Below are positions 16,762 to 25,055 of a DNA stretch of 31,730 bases, in pieces. Within the stretch, counting starts at the first letter, position 1; every line of letters starts with the position of its first letter. The notes under the pieces were generated by a model that saw only the letters and a list, made by a program, of their open reading frames with translations, was not told the origin of the DNA and made no database searches. The DNA is taken from the NCBI GenBank assembly GCA_964612995.1, contig CAZTGE010000037.1, forward strand, positions 1 through 31,730, in the 5' to 3' direction. The position numbers and the translations under genes were made by a program. Source of the stretch: SLQH01 sp964612995. GTDB lineage: Bacteria > Planctomycetota > UBA11346.

Positions 16762-17286
16762 TCAGCCGTTGTTGGTCAGTGCGTCAGCCGCCTCGCCGAG
16801 GCGCCCCTGTTGGGCCCCGGTGAGCAGACGGTCGATATCGAGCAGGAGGATCATCCGCTCGTCGGTCTTGGCCACGCCGGTGAGATGGGAACCGACCAGC
16901 GAGGCGATCGTCGCGGGGGGCGGATCGACGGCGGCCTCGGGGATCTTGACCACCTGCGACACGGCATCGACCACCAGGCCGACCACGCGCTGGTCCATGC
17001 GCACGATGATGATGCGCGAGAGCTCGTCCGGGTCGCGCCGTTCCATCTCGAAGGCCGCGCGCAGGTCGATCACCGGTATCACCGAGCCGCGGAGGTTGAT
17101 GATCCCGCGCACGTAGTCGGGCATCTGCGGCACGCGGGTGATCTCGCCGTAGAGGATGATCTCCTTGGTCCGGGCGATCTCCACGGCGTAGGTTTCGCGG
17201 CCGAGGTGGAAGGTCACCACGTGCCGCGAGGTGGTCGCCGCCGGATCGGCATCCGGATTCCGGGTGTCGGGCTCGGGGGTGCTCAT
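16762..17286 (-). CDS. cheW: CheW, receptor-kinase coupling protein
   Basis: A 174-residue single CheW domain (about 20-165): HVVTFHLGRETYAVEI, the receptor/kinase-contact segment EITRVPQMPDYVRGIINLRG, PVIDLR, and the second lobe VGLVVDAVSQVVKI. It bridges transducers and CheA at the inner membrane face. The N-terminal 20 residues are polar and rich in Pro/Asp. The ATG at 17286 overlaps the stop of the upstream receiver gene by four bases, so the pair is coupled; a longer open frame upstream is discounted for that reason. The transducer gene follows after 12 bases. Confidence 0.93.
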   Translation of the reverse strand: MSTPEPDTRNPDADPAATTSRHVVTFHLGRETYAVEIARTKEIILYGEITRVPQMPDYVRGIINLRGSVIPVIDLRAAFEMERRDPDELSRIIIVRMDQRVVGLVVDAVSQVVKIPEAAVDPPPATIASLVGSHLTGVAKTDERMILLLDIDRLLTGAQQGRLGEAADALTNNG

Positions 17287-17684
17287 GCAGGGTCTCCTTG
17301 GTCGTTCGGCGCAGCGGTGAGGCGGGCAACCAGCTCCAGCAGCGGTTGCACGCCCACCGGCTTGCCGAGCAGGGCGTCGGCGCGGGTCAGTTCCTCGGCG
17401 TGCTCGGCGTAGACCTCTGGCATCGCGCTGATCACCGCCACCCGCACGGTGCGTTCGGCCGGATCGAGCGCGCGGAGGAAGGCGAGGCCGGTCTCGTGGT
17501 GTAGATTGAGATCGAGCAACACCACCGGGCGCTGGGCGGCCAGCTCCCGGGTCAGCGCGAGTCCGGCTTGCGTGGTCTCGCAATCGAACACGCGGTAGCC
17601 CTCGGCCTCGAGCACCAACCGGGTGACCTGCCGGATGGAGGGGTCGTCATCGATGACCACGATGGGGTTGGCGCGGCTGACCAT
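17283..17684 (-). CDS. Single-domain response regulator, first gene of the che operon
   Basis: A 133-residue receiver with acidic cluster IDDDP (12-14), phosphoacceptor Asp58 (LLDLNL), Ser86 (VISAM) in the Thr/Ser position and Lys108 (LGKP). The last 10-15 residues are a short polar tail with no output domain. Compared with the downstream CheY it is less conserved around alpha4-beta5, so it may be a phosphate sink or an adaptor receiver instead of the motor-binding CheY. ATG 17684 has only a poor ribosome site. The upstream frame stays open for 65 codons but is low-complexity and overlaps the inverted-repeat cluster, so I reject it. The stop overlaps the cheW start. Confidence 0.8.
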   Translation of the reverse strand: MVSRANPIVVIDDDPSIRQVTRLVLEAEGYRVFDCETTQAGLALTRELAAQRPVVLLDLNLHHETGLAFLRALDPAERTVRVAVISAMPEVYAEHAEELTRADALLGKPVGVQPLLELVARLTAAPNDQGDPA

Positions 17685-17790
17685 GGCCGCTGGTTTGCAC
17701 ACGCCGTGCCCATGGTGCGCAGCCCATACGCAAGCCCGTTCCAGTACCGCGTTTGCTGTGTGATGCACCGGTGCGCGGCGCGCGCGAAGG

Positions 17791-17910
17791 GGGGCAACGA
17801 TCGTTGCCCCCGCGCTGGGTGCAACGCGCTGAGTCAGGGTGCAAGTCATTGTCACGAAATGTGTTGGTTGCGGATGCAACGCTTGTTGCCATCGGCAACG
17901 AACGTTGCCC
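17791..17910 (-). promoter_or_regulatory. Cluster of GTTGCC/GGCAAC inverted repeats upstream of the che operon
   Basis: 17791-17810 is a perfect 20-bp palindrome (GGGGCAACGA and its complement). GTTGC-GGAT-GCAAC lies at 17867-17880. GTTGCC-ATC-GGCAAC is at 17885-17899, and its right half pairs again as GGCAACG-AA-CGTTGCC at 17894-17909. Single GCAACG copies occur at about 17820. This repeated half-site, 107-226 bases before the first che gene, looks like a multi-site operator, although its own hairpins could also act in RNA. The binding protein is unknown. Confidence 0.5.
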
Positions 17911-18136
17911 CGCTGTACCTGCTCAGGGGCTTCGCCTCTATGGTCCTCATTGCGTGAGGACCTCCCCCCGGCTGTGTCGTGGTTCGCCTGAATCGGCCTG
18001 CAGATTCAGGCATGGGCGGATCGGCTGCGCCGAAACGTTTCCGCCCACCACTACCCGACGCCAGACCCCATCGCGTACAATGGGGCCCCGAATATGGCTG
18101 GTAGCCACTCATGCCCGATGGGCCTGAGTGGCTACG
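17911..18136 (-). repeat. Family 1 composite hairpin repeat, copy B (reverse)
   Basis: Reverse-complement copy of the element at 507-734, about four fifths identical by eye over its whole length and within two bases of the same size. Hairpin 1 is at 18101-18135 with perfect arms GTAGCCACTCA-type around the centre. The GCCTGAATC/GATTCAGGC arms of hairpin 3 lie near 17986-18011, and GGTCCTCA/TGAGGACC near 17942-17962. Hairpin 1 replaces the A-T pair of copy A by G-C on both arms. It separates the minus-strand che operon from the plus-strand sigma operon. Confidence 0.85.
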
Positions 18137-18163
18137 CCCCGCTTTGCGCTGCGGCTGGGATGC

Positions 18164-18177
18164 GAACCTCGTGGTTC
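18164..18177 (+). promoter_or_regulatory. Inverted repeat in the sigma-gene leader
   Basis: GAACC-TCGT-GGTTC lies 72 bases before the sigma factor start. GAAC-type -35 boxes are common at self-controlled ECF promoters, but I found no convincing -10 at the right distance, so this is a weak candidate for autoregulation. Confidence 0.2.
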
Positions 18178-18248
18178 CATCATCGCCCAACAGGTCTACA
18201 ACTGCTTCAGGTCGGAGCGTCGCGTTCCGCTGTAAGAAAGACGAAGGC

Positions 18249-18845
18249 ATGTGCGTTGGACCCGATGTGAAGGCCGAATGCGACGTCCCCGCTGATCGCG
18301 ATCTCCTGCGCCAGTACCTGCGGCTGCGCAGCGCTACGGCCTTCGAGCAATTGATCGCCCGGCACGAACGCGCCCTGGTCAGCCTCGCGACCGCGATGGT
18401 TCCCGATCCCGATCTCGCACACGAGGCGGTACACGATGCCTTTGTCAAGCTCGCTCGCGATGCGCAGGGGCTGATGGGGCGCAGCCGCGACCACGGCTCC
18501 CTGCGCGGCTGGTTGTGCCGGGTGGTGCGCAACGGCTGCGTCGATCGCCTGCGCTGCGAACGGGGCCGCAGGTTCACCCGGTTGATGGATCAGGACCCGG
18601 TCGCGGATAGCGACGGTTCGCCCGGCGATGGTTCGCTCGCCGCCGGTGAGCGCTTGTGGCGCGCGGTCGCCGCGCTGCCAGAGACCGAACGCGCGGCAGT
18701 GATCCTGCGCTATCGCGAAGGACGCAGCTACCGCGAGATCGGCGAGGCGCTCGGCAAGACGGTCAGCCACGTCGGCGTGCTGCTGCACCGGGCATTGGGG
18801 CGCTTGCGTGTCAGTCGGACCCTGCAGACGGAGGTCCAGCCATGA
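18249..18845 (+). CDS. ECF-type RNA polymerase sigma factor
   Basis: A 198-residue sigma-70 family protein with only regions 2 and 4. Region 2 covers about 30-95 (AFEQLIARHERALVSLA, then DLAHEAVHDAFVKLARD and LRGWLCRVVRNGCVDRLR). Region 4 covers about 140-190 (LPETERAAVILRYREG, SYREIGEALGKTVSHVGVLL, HRALGRLRV). ATG 18249 is the start that gives a normal ECF length; the frame is open further upstream, but that part runs into family 1 repeat B. The ribosome site is weak (GAAGG very close to the ATG). The stop overlaps the next gene's ATG (ATGA), the classic sigma/anti-sigma coupling, so it most likely directs transcription of this 13-kb operon. Confidence 0.88.
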   Translation: MCVGPDVKAECDVPADRDLLRQYLRLRSATAFEQLIARHERALVSLATAMVPDPDLAHEAVHDAFVKLARDAQGLMGRSRDHGSLRGWLCRVVRNGCVDRLRCERGRRFTRLMDQDPVADSDGSPGDGSLAAGERLWRAVAALPETERAAVILRYREGRSYREIGEALGKTVSHVGVLLHRALGRLRVSRTLQTEVQP

Positions 18846-21664
18846 ATGGTGCACCGGTCCCGATCCGCGAACTGCTCACCGCCTATGCCGACGACCAGCT
18901 GGGTCCGGATGGGCGGCGCCTGGTGGAACGCGAGCTCGCGCGCGACCCGGCGCTCGTGGCCGAACTCGACGCGATCCGCGCGCAGCAGGGTCAGCTGCGC
19001 GCAGCCTTGTCTACGGTGCCGCTGCCGCGCGGGCTCGATCCCGCGCGGCGGGCGCAGCTCTCGGCGCTGCGTCCGATGCGCGACCCGTTCTCCCTACGCC
19101 CTGGTTTCAGGATGCTGGTCCAGGCCGCTGCGGTGCTGGTGATCGGCCTGGCGATCGTAGGCCTGTTCTTATCGAACTTCACGATGGGGGTATCGGCGCG
19201 TATGGGCGGCATCGCCCCATCGGCGGCAGCTGGCGACGACAAGGCCGAGCAGGCTCCGGGCGAGCAAGCGGTGGTCGCCGAGCTGGACGTGCCGGTCGAC
19301 GAGCTGCAGGCAGAAGAGCCTCCGGGCCGGGGGTACCAGGAACGCAAGGTCAAGGGACGCGAGGAGGCCAAGGGGCGCGAGGAGGCGGAGGCCACCAGCG
19401 AGGTCGCTGCCAGCGGGGCGTTCATGGCCATCGGTGCTGGCGGCGGAGCGAGTGGTGGATCCGGCGGTCGACGCCGCCCACGCAGAGCGGACGCAGACGA
19501 TGATTTTGCGCCGGCCGCGCCGCCGCCCATTCAGTCCCCCCAGTCCGAGCGCAGCGGCGAGCAGGTCATCCGGGGGCTCGTCCGATTCCCCGGCCCCGAT
19601 GTCACCATAGGACCGGGTGACCGGCAGCTGGATGAGGCCGGCGGGCTCGTCGTGGGGGATGGTGTTCGGTACGGATATGGCGGTATTGTGAACGAGGGGC
19701 AGCCATCCTGGCGCAAGCAAGCGGCCTTGCAGCAGCAGGTGACCCTGCATTTCCCCGAGACCACGATCGACGAGGCCGTCGCCTTTCTCCGCCGCAACAG
19801 CGACGTCGACATCGTGCTCGATCCGGACCTGGACCTCAGCGAGATTCCGCCGGTGACCATGCAGGTCTCGGACATCGAGTTGGGCAATGCCCTCTCGTTC
19901 ATCGCTCTGCAGACCGGCCTGGAGGCACAGGTCCGCGACGGCAAGGTGGTGTTGGGTCGGCCCGCGAGCGGCTGGCAGGCGCTCAACCGCCAGGGCCGGT
20001 ATCAGCGGCGCTACCACGGCGAGCGCTTCGCGGAACTGCTCGCGACCCGCCAGGAGTTCGCCGCGGTCGACAGCACGCTGGTCGAGGCGCTGTGGCCGGT
20101 GGTCGGCATCCTGCCGCTCGAGCTGCAGCCGGGTCGCGGTGAGGCACGCCAGCCGGTGGCACTCTCCGGCGCAGAGCGCAGCGCCGCCTCGCAGGCGATA
20201 CAGCTGACCCGTCGCGCCGGCCTGCAGGTGTTGCCTGCGGGCGATCAGCTGGTGATCCGGCAGGATGCAGCTCCGCTCGATCCCACCGCGAGCTACGGCC
20301 TGGCACGCGCGGATTTCGCGCGCGCTTTCGGCACCGCGCCGATGGTCGCCACCGCCGAGGATCCGCAGGTGACCTTCGCTTTCGACGACGACACCGCCTC
20401 CTTCGACCGCGCGCTGATGCATGCCCGGCGTGGCACGGACATCGGCGGCGAGGAGATCGCGGTCGAGCATTTCGTCAACGCGATGCCTACCGATTACCCC
20501 ACGGCGCGCGGCCCCGAGGCCTTCGATCTCTACGCCGAGGCCGCGAGCGCTCCCTTCGCCACCCGCGCGCGGACCCTGCTGGTCGCCGTCGGCGCGGTCG
20601 CGCGCGCGGCCGGGCCCGACGAGCGCAAGCCCTTGCGTCTGACGCTGTGCCTCGACGCCTCGGGTTCGATGGCCCGCCCCGGCGGCCTTGATCGGGTGCT
20701 GCCCGGACTGCACGCGCTGGTCGACCGCCTCGACGCCGGGGACCGCGTCGATCTGGTGGCGTTCGACGATCGGGCCCGGCTGCTGGCCACCGGCGTGGCC
20801 GGCTCCGACCAGGAGCGCCTGCACGCCCTGCTGCGGCAGCTGCGCGGCCGCGGAGCGACCAACGCGGTCGAGGGCATGGCCCTGGCCTACCAGGTCGCGG
20901 CCGAGAGCGCCGGGCCGGGCACCACCAGTCGTGTGCTGCTGGTCACTGACGGTGCGACGCTGGTCGGGCGCGACGTGCAGGCGGTGATCGAACGTGTGCG
21001 GCGCTATCGCGGCCGCGGTATCGCGCTGACCATCGTCGGCTGCGGCGCCGAGCCCTTCGCGCCCGGTTCGCTCGAGCAGTTGGCCGATGCCGGCGATGGC
21101 GAGCACCGCTTCGTCGGTAGCGGCGAGCAGGCCGAAGAATTGTTCACCACCCGGCTGATCCCCGATCGGCTCGGCGTGCTCGCGCGCGATGCCAAGGTCC
21201 AGGTGCAGTGGAATCCCGAACGCGTCGCCTACCATCGTCTGCTCGGCTACCAGCAGCGTCGACTCGCGCACGAGCAATTCCGCGACGACCGGGTCGACGC
21301 CGGCGAACTCGCTCACGCCAGCCATGCCACCGCGCTGTTCGAGATCCAGCTGCACCCGGCCGGCACCGGTGCGCTGGGGCGGTTCGCAGTGCGGTATTAC
21401 GATACGCGCTACGAGGCCGTGCGCGAGGTCGGCAGCGAGCTTTCGGGCGGCATCATCGCTTCCCGGACCAGCCCCCGGCTGCGCTTGCAGGCCTGCGCCG
21501 CCGCCACCGCCGAGTGGCTGCAGGGGGGCTGGTGGAGCAATGTCCGCCTGCTCAGTGCCGGGCGTATCCGGCGCGAACTCGCTTCCCTTCCCCGCAGCAG
21601 CGCCCGCAGCGCGCTCGAGCTGCTGCTCGCACACGGCGACCGGCTGTTCGCCGACCGCTCCTGA
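18842..21664 (+). CDS. Anti-sigma-like membrane protein with STN-like and VWA domains
   Basis: A 940-residue protein. Residues 1-60 resemble the cytoplasmic anti-sigma helix region (LLTAYADDQLGPDGRRLVERELARDP) without a zinc-binding HxxxCxxC motif. One TM helix lies at 91-112. A charged and Gly-rich linker follows to about 250, including EER/KGREEA repeats. About 295-380 resembles a secretin/TonB short N-terminal (STN) fold (FPETTIDEAVAFL, DVDIVLDPDLDL). About 500-580 matches the N-terminal part of YfbK-like proteins (DTASFDRAL). Then comes a VWA domain with a complete MIDAS: DASGS from Asp605, GATNAVEG and VTDGAT. A YfbK-type C-terminal domain ends it. Likely role: hold the sigma factor at the membrane and sense or bind a periplasmic partner through VWA. 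Coupled to the sigma gene. Confidence 0.85.
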   Translation: MNGAPVPIRELLTAYADDQLGPDGRRLVERELARDPALVAELDAIRAQQGQLRAALSTVPLPRGLDPARRAQLSALRPMRDPFSLRPGFRMLVQAAAVLVIGLAIVGLFLSNFTMGVSARMGGIAPSAAAGDDKAEQAPGEQAVVAELDVPVDELQAEEPPGRGYQERKVKGREEAKGREEAEATSEVAASGAFMAIGAGGGASGGSGGRRRPRRADADDDFAPAAPPPIQSPQSERSGEQVIRGLVRFPGPDVTIGPGDRQLDEAGGLVVGDGVRYGYGGIVNEGQPSWRKQAALQQQVTLHFPETTIDEAVAFLRRNSDVDIVLDPDLDLSEIPPVTMQVSDIELGNALSFIALQTGLEAQVRDGKVVLGRPASGWQALNRQGRYQRRYHGERFAELLATRQEFAAVDSTLVEALWPVVGILPLELQPGRGEARQPVALSGAERSAASQAIQLTRRAGLQVLPAGDQLVIRQDAAPLDPTASYGLARADFARAFGTAPMVATAEDPQVTFAFDDDTASFDRALMHARRGTDIGGEEIAVEHFVNAMPTDYPTARGPEAFDLYAEAASAPFATRARTLLVAVGAVARAAGPDERKPLRLTLCLDASGSMARPGGLDRVLPGLHALVDRLDAGDRVDLVAFDDRARLLATGVAGSDQERLHALLRQLRGRGATNAVEGMALAYQVAAESAGPGTTSRVLLVTDGATLVGRDVQAVIERVRRYRGRGIALTIVGCGAEPFAPGSLEQLADAGDGEHRFVGSGEQAEELFTTRLIPDRLGVLARDAKVQVQWNPERVAYHRLLGYQQRRLAHEQFRDDRVDAGELAHASHATALFEIQLHPAGTGALGRFAVRYYDTRYEAVREVGSELSGGIIASRTSPRLRLQACAAATAEWLQGGWWSNVRLLSAGRIRRELASLPRSSARSALELLLAHGDRLFADRS

Positions 21665-21673
21665 GGACCCGAC

Positions 21674-24600
21674 ATGGCCCCATCCCGCATCGCCCCGCTC
21701 CTGTTCTCCGCTCTGGTCTGCGTCGCGCTCGCGGCCAGCGAGGCCGACCAACCGCCGCCCGATCCGGAACTGCCACCGGTGGCCTACATCCCCTACGCCG
21801 AACTCGAACAGGTCGATCCCGCGCTCGAGGCGGTGTTCCTGCCCTACGCCGAGTTCGCCGAGCTGTGGCGGCAGCGGCGGGAAGAGGGGCAGGAACCCCC
21901 CAAGCCGCCGGTCGACGCGGTGCTCGCCGACTATCAGGTCACCGGAACCGTTGGCGAGAAGGCGGTGGAACTGGCGATCAGTGGTACTGCCACCGCGTTG
22001 GGGACGGATTGGAGCACTCTCAAGCTGTCCGGCGAACTCGCGTTCACGCAGTTCACCGCGGAGGATCCGGAGGTCAGCCTGGAGCGCGGCGCGCGTGCGC
22101 TCCAGCTCCACCTGCCGCGTCCGGGCCGCTATCCCTTCAGCGCCGGCAGCGTGGCGCGGGTCGAACGCGATGTCAGCTCAGAGCGCTCGCTCACGCTGGT
22201 GCTGCCGGAAGCCGCGAGCGGCAGTGTCGATCTGACCCTGCCCGGGGACGACCTGGTCGTCGCATGCGAGCCGCAGGTTCCGGCGACGCTGAGCGCCGGG
22301 GACGGTCAGACGCGATTGCGCGCGCTGGTCGGCCGGCATCGCAGGCTCACCGTACGGTGGCAGAGCGAGGTGCGCGAGCAGCGCGGCCCGCCGATGTTGC
22401 TCAGCCAGACCGGCATCGTCTGCGCCGTCGGCGCGCGCACGGTCCACTACCACTGCCGCGGCACGGTCGAGATCCTGCGCAACGCTGCCTCCGAGCTGGC
22501 GGTGATGCTGCCCCCGGAGGTCCAGGTGTTGGCGGTGGAGGCGACCGACCTCGAGAGCTGGGACGTGGTCGACCGCCGGCTGGAGCTGCGGTTGGCCTCG
22601 CCACGTCGGGGCACGGTGGAACTCGACCTTTCGCTCGAGCGCAATCTGCCGGTACTCGCCGCCGGATCGGAACGCGAATTGACCCTCGCCTGGCCGCAGG
22701 TCGTCGACGCTGCGCGCTACACCGGCAACGTGGTGCTGATCGCTGGTGAGGGCATGAGCCTGCAGGTGCGTTCCGCGAGCGGATACAGCCAGATCGACCC
22801 GCGTGAGGTCGGCCGCGCGGGTGCGGCCGCCGCCTACCGTCATCTCGCCCGGCCGGGGCCGGTGGTGTTGCGTCAGACGCGGCTGCAATCCGAGCTGCGC
22901 AGCCAATTGCACCAGTGGGTCCGCCTCGGTGGTGAAGAGGACCGCATCGTCGCGGTGCTCGATCTCGAGGTACGCAAGGCCGGGCGGTTCGCCGTCGACC
23001 TGTTGGTGCCCGAGGCCTGGGAGCTGCTCGATGTCACCGGTCCGGCGGTCGACGAGGTCCGCCGTGGCGAGGCCGCCGCCGACGGGCGGGTCCGTCGCAC
23101 CGTGAGCCTGGCGCAGAAACTCCTCGGTCAGACCCGGCTGGTCCTGCGATTCCGCGCCCCGCCGAGCGTGCCGCGCGCGGCCGACGCGGTGGACAGCCCG
23201 CAGCACACGCCGGGCTTGCTGCAGGTCGCCGATGCGCGTCAGGCCACCGGTGCGGTGCTGCTCAGCGCCCCGGGCAGCTGGGCCCTGACCACCGTCGCGC
23301 GCGAGCACCTCGCCGCGGCCACCATCGACGCCGTCGCCGCGCAGACGCCGCTGCGCAGCCATACCACCCGGCTCGACGAGAACGAGGTCCTGGCGCTCGC
23401 CTTCACCTTCCTGCGACAGGATGCGCGGCTGGTCCTGGAACTGACGCCGCGCTCGCGTGAACTCGAATTGCGGCAACAGCAACGCTTCGTCATCAGCCCG
23501 ACGCAGCTGGTCGGCAAGCTGGTCTGGCAGGGCGAGGTGCGCTACAACGCGCTCGACACGTTGCGCATCGCCGCGCCGAGCGTTTTGGATGACCGGCTGG
23601 TGTTCAAGGCGGTCGATCTGGCCGAACAACGCGTGGTGGAACGCGATGCGCAGCAGGAACGCAGCGTCTGGGAGCTGCGTTTCGCCTCGCCGGTGCTCGG
23701 ATCGCTCCAGGTCGGTGCGCGCTATACCACCGACCTGCCGCACAAGCTCGCCGCGGGCGAGCGTACGCAGATGCACCTGCCGGTGATCGCGGCGCTCGGC
23801 GCAACGCGCTCGGCCACCGTGCTGGCGGTCGCGCGCGACGGTTCGCTCGAGGTCACCGCAGAAGCTCCGGCGCTCGAGCGCATGGAGGTCGCCGATCTGC
23901 CGCCGGCCATCCAGGGCGGCTCAGCGGTCGCGGCCTTTCGCGGCGAGCAGCCGGCGCCGGTCGTGCTCAGCGTGGTGCGCCATGACCTGGTCGCGCTGGC
24001 GGACGCCGGCGTGCCGGTGGTCGGCTATCGCGCGGTGATCGGCTCCGATGCCGTTGCGCGTGTGCTCGGCGTGGCCGAGCTGATCAGTCGCGGGCGACCC
24101 TATCTGATCGTGCGCCTGCCGCAGCAGGCGAGCATGCTCGAGGTCAGCGTCGACGGGCGTCAGCCGCGGACCAGTCAGCGCGCGAGCGGCGATCTGGTGG
24201 TGCCGTTGGGCGAGCGCACGGACGGTCGCCATCGCGTCGCGTTCGTCTACGAGCTGCCGTTGGCCCCAGAGGACATCGGTGCCGTTGCGGATCTGACCTT
24301 GCCCCTGCCCACGATCTCGCTCAGCGATGCCGATACCCGGCCGCTGACCGTGGAACGCACCGAGCTCGTCGTCCACCTGCCGGCCGACTACCGCCTGCAG
24401 CGCTCGAGCGGCGATCTGGCCCGTCGCGGCGGCGCGGGCTTCTGGCATCAGCTGCTGTTCGACGCGCCGCGCACGAACGCCGCGGATACGGCGCTGGATG
24501 CGCGTACCGGTCTGACGGTGCAGTTGCGCCCGATCGGTCGGCCGTACCGCTTCGCCCGACTTGGCGAGGGCGGGAGCGTGCAGTTGGCCGTGATCAGCGA

Positions 24601-25054
24601 GTCGGCCCTGGCCTGGACCTCGCTGCTGGCCGCGCTCGTGGGTCTGCTCGCCGGCTGGTTCGCCCGTCGCCAGTGCGCCGTGCTCGCAGCGCTGTTCCTG
24701 GTCGTGGTGGTGGGCCTGCTCGGCGTCTCCGGTCCCTGGTTGTGGGTGGTGCTCGCCTTCGGCGGCGGCGCCCTGGCCGCACTGCTGGTGGCGCTGGTGC
24801 GCGGCGGGGTCGGCTTCCTGCGACGGGAACGGCCGTTGCGCCGCTCGCGGCGCGCGGCCGCGGCCGCCGAGGCCGCTGCGGTCGCGGTGGCCGGTGGCAC
24901 GCTCGCCGATGCAGCCGTGCTCGCGCAATCACCGCAGCCGCCGGAGACCGGTACGGGTGCGGCGCAGGCGGAAGCCGAACCCGACCTCGGCGATGCGGAC
25001 CAGGCCACGCCACCGGACGGCTCCGCGCCAACGGACGGACGACAGGAGCCCTGA
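21674..25054 (+). CDS. Large exported membrane-anchored protein, function unknown
   Basis: A 1126-residue protein I cannot assign to a characterised family. It has a signal peptide (1-20, cut near ALAASEA), then a doublet motif IPYAEL (39-44) and FLPYAEF (55-61), followed by some 880 residues rich in beta strands with alternating hydrophobics and few Cys. Hydrophobic helices lie at about 977-995, 1000-1015 and 1017-1035, then a basic Arg-rich stretch and an acidic Ala/Pro/Asp tail that should be cytoplasmic. The bulk would sit in the periplasm. GAGGA precedes ATG 21674, which lies 9 bases after the VWA gene. The same doublet opens the next gene, so the two are paralogues. It may be a partner or target of the VWA protein. 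Confidence 0.8.
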   Translation: MAPSRIAPLLFSALVCVALAASEADQPPPDPELPPVAYIPYAELEQVDPALEAVFLPYAEFAELWRQRREEGQEPPKPPVDAVLADYQVTGTVGEKAVELAISGTATALGTDWSTLKLSGELAFTQFTAEDPEVSLERGARALQLHLPRPGRYPFSAGSVARVERDVSSERSLTLVLPEAASGSVDLTLPGDDLVVACEPQVPATLSAGDGQTRLRALVGRHRRLTVRWQSEVREQRGPPMLLSQTGIVCAVGARTVHYHCRGTVEILRNAASELAVMLPPEVQVLAVEATDLESWDVVDRRLELRLASPRRGTVELDLSLERNLPVLAAGSERELTLAWPQVVDAARYTGNVVLIAGEGMSLQVRSASGYSQIDPREVGRAGAAAAYRHLARPGPVVLRQTRLQSELRSQLHQWVRLGGEEDRIVAVLDLEVRKAGRFAVDLLVPEAWELLDVTGPAVDEVRRGEAAADGRVRRTVSLAQKLLGQTRLVLRFRAPPSVPRAADAVDSPQHTPGLLQVADARQATGAVLLSAPGSWALTTVAREHLAAATIDAVAAQTPLRSHTTRLDENEVLALAFTFLRQDARLVLELTPRSRELELRQQQRFVISPTQLVGKLVWQGEVRYNALDTLRIAAPSVLDDRLVFKAVDLAEQRVVERDAQQERSVWELRFASPVLGSLQVGARYTTDLPHKLAAGERTQMHLPVIAALGATRSATVLAVARDGSLEVTAEAPALERMEVADLPPAIQGGSAVAAFRGEQPAPVVLSVVRHDLVALADAGVPVVGYRAVIGSDAVARVLGVAELISRGRPYLIVRLPQQASMLEVSVDGRQPRTSQRASGDLVVPLGERTDGRHRVAFVYELPLAPEDIGAVADLTLPLPTISLSDADTRPLTVERTELVVHLPADYRLQRSSGDLARRGGAGFWHQLLFDAPRTNAADTALDARTGLTVQLRPIGRPYRFARLGEGGSVQLAVISESALAWTSLLAALVGLLAGWFARRQCAVLAALFLVVVVGLLGVSGPWLWVVLAFGGGALAALLVALVRGGVGFLRRERPLRRSRRAAAAAEAAAVAVAGGTLADAAVLAQSPQPPETGTGAAQAEAEPDLGDADQATPPDGSAPTDGRQEP

Positions 25055-25055
25055 G

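Noticed and set aside
17735..17748. Sigma-54-like promoter before the first che gene (minus strand TGGAACGGGCTTGC)
   Set aside because: The spacing between GG and GC is 9 instead of 10 bases, which sigma-54 does not tolerate well.
19169..22111. A 980-codon minus-strand open frame
   Set aside because: Antisense shadow of the VWA gene and the start of the first giant gene; low-complexity composition and no motifs.
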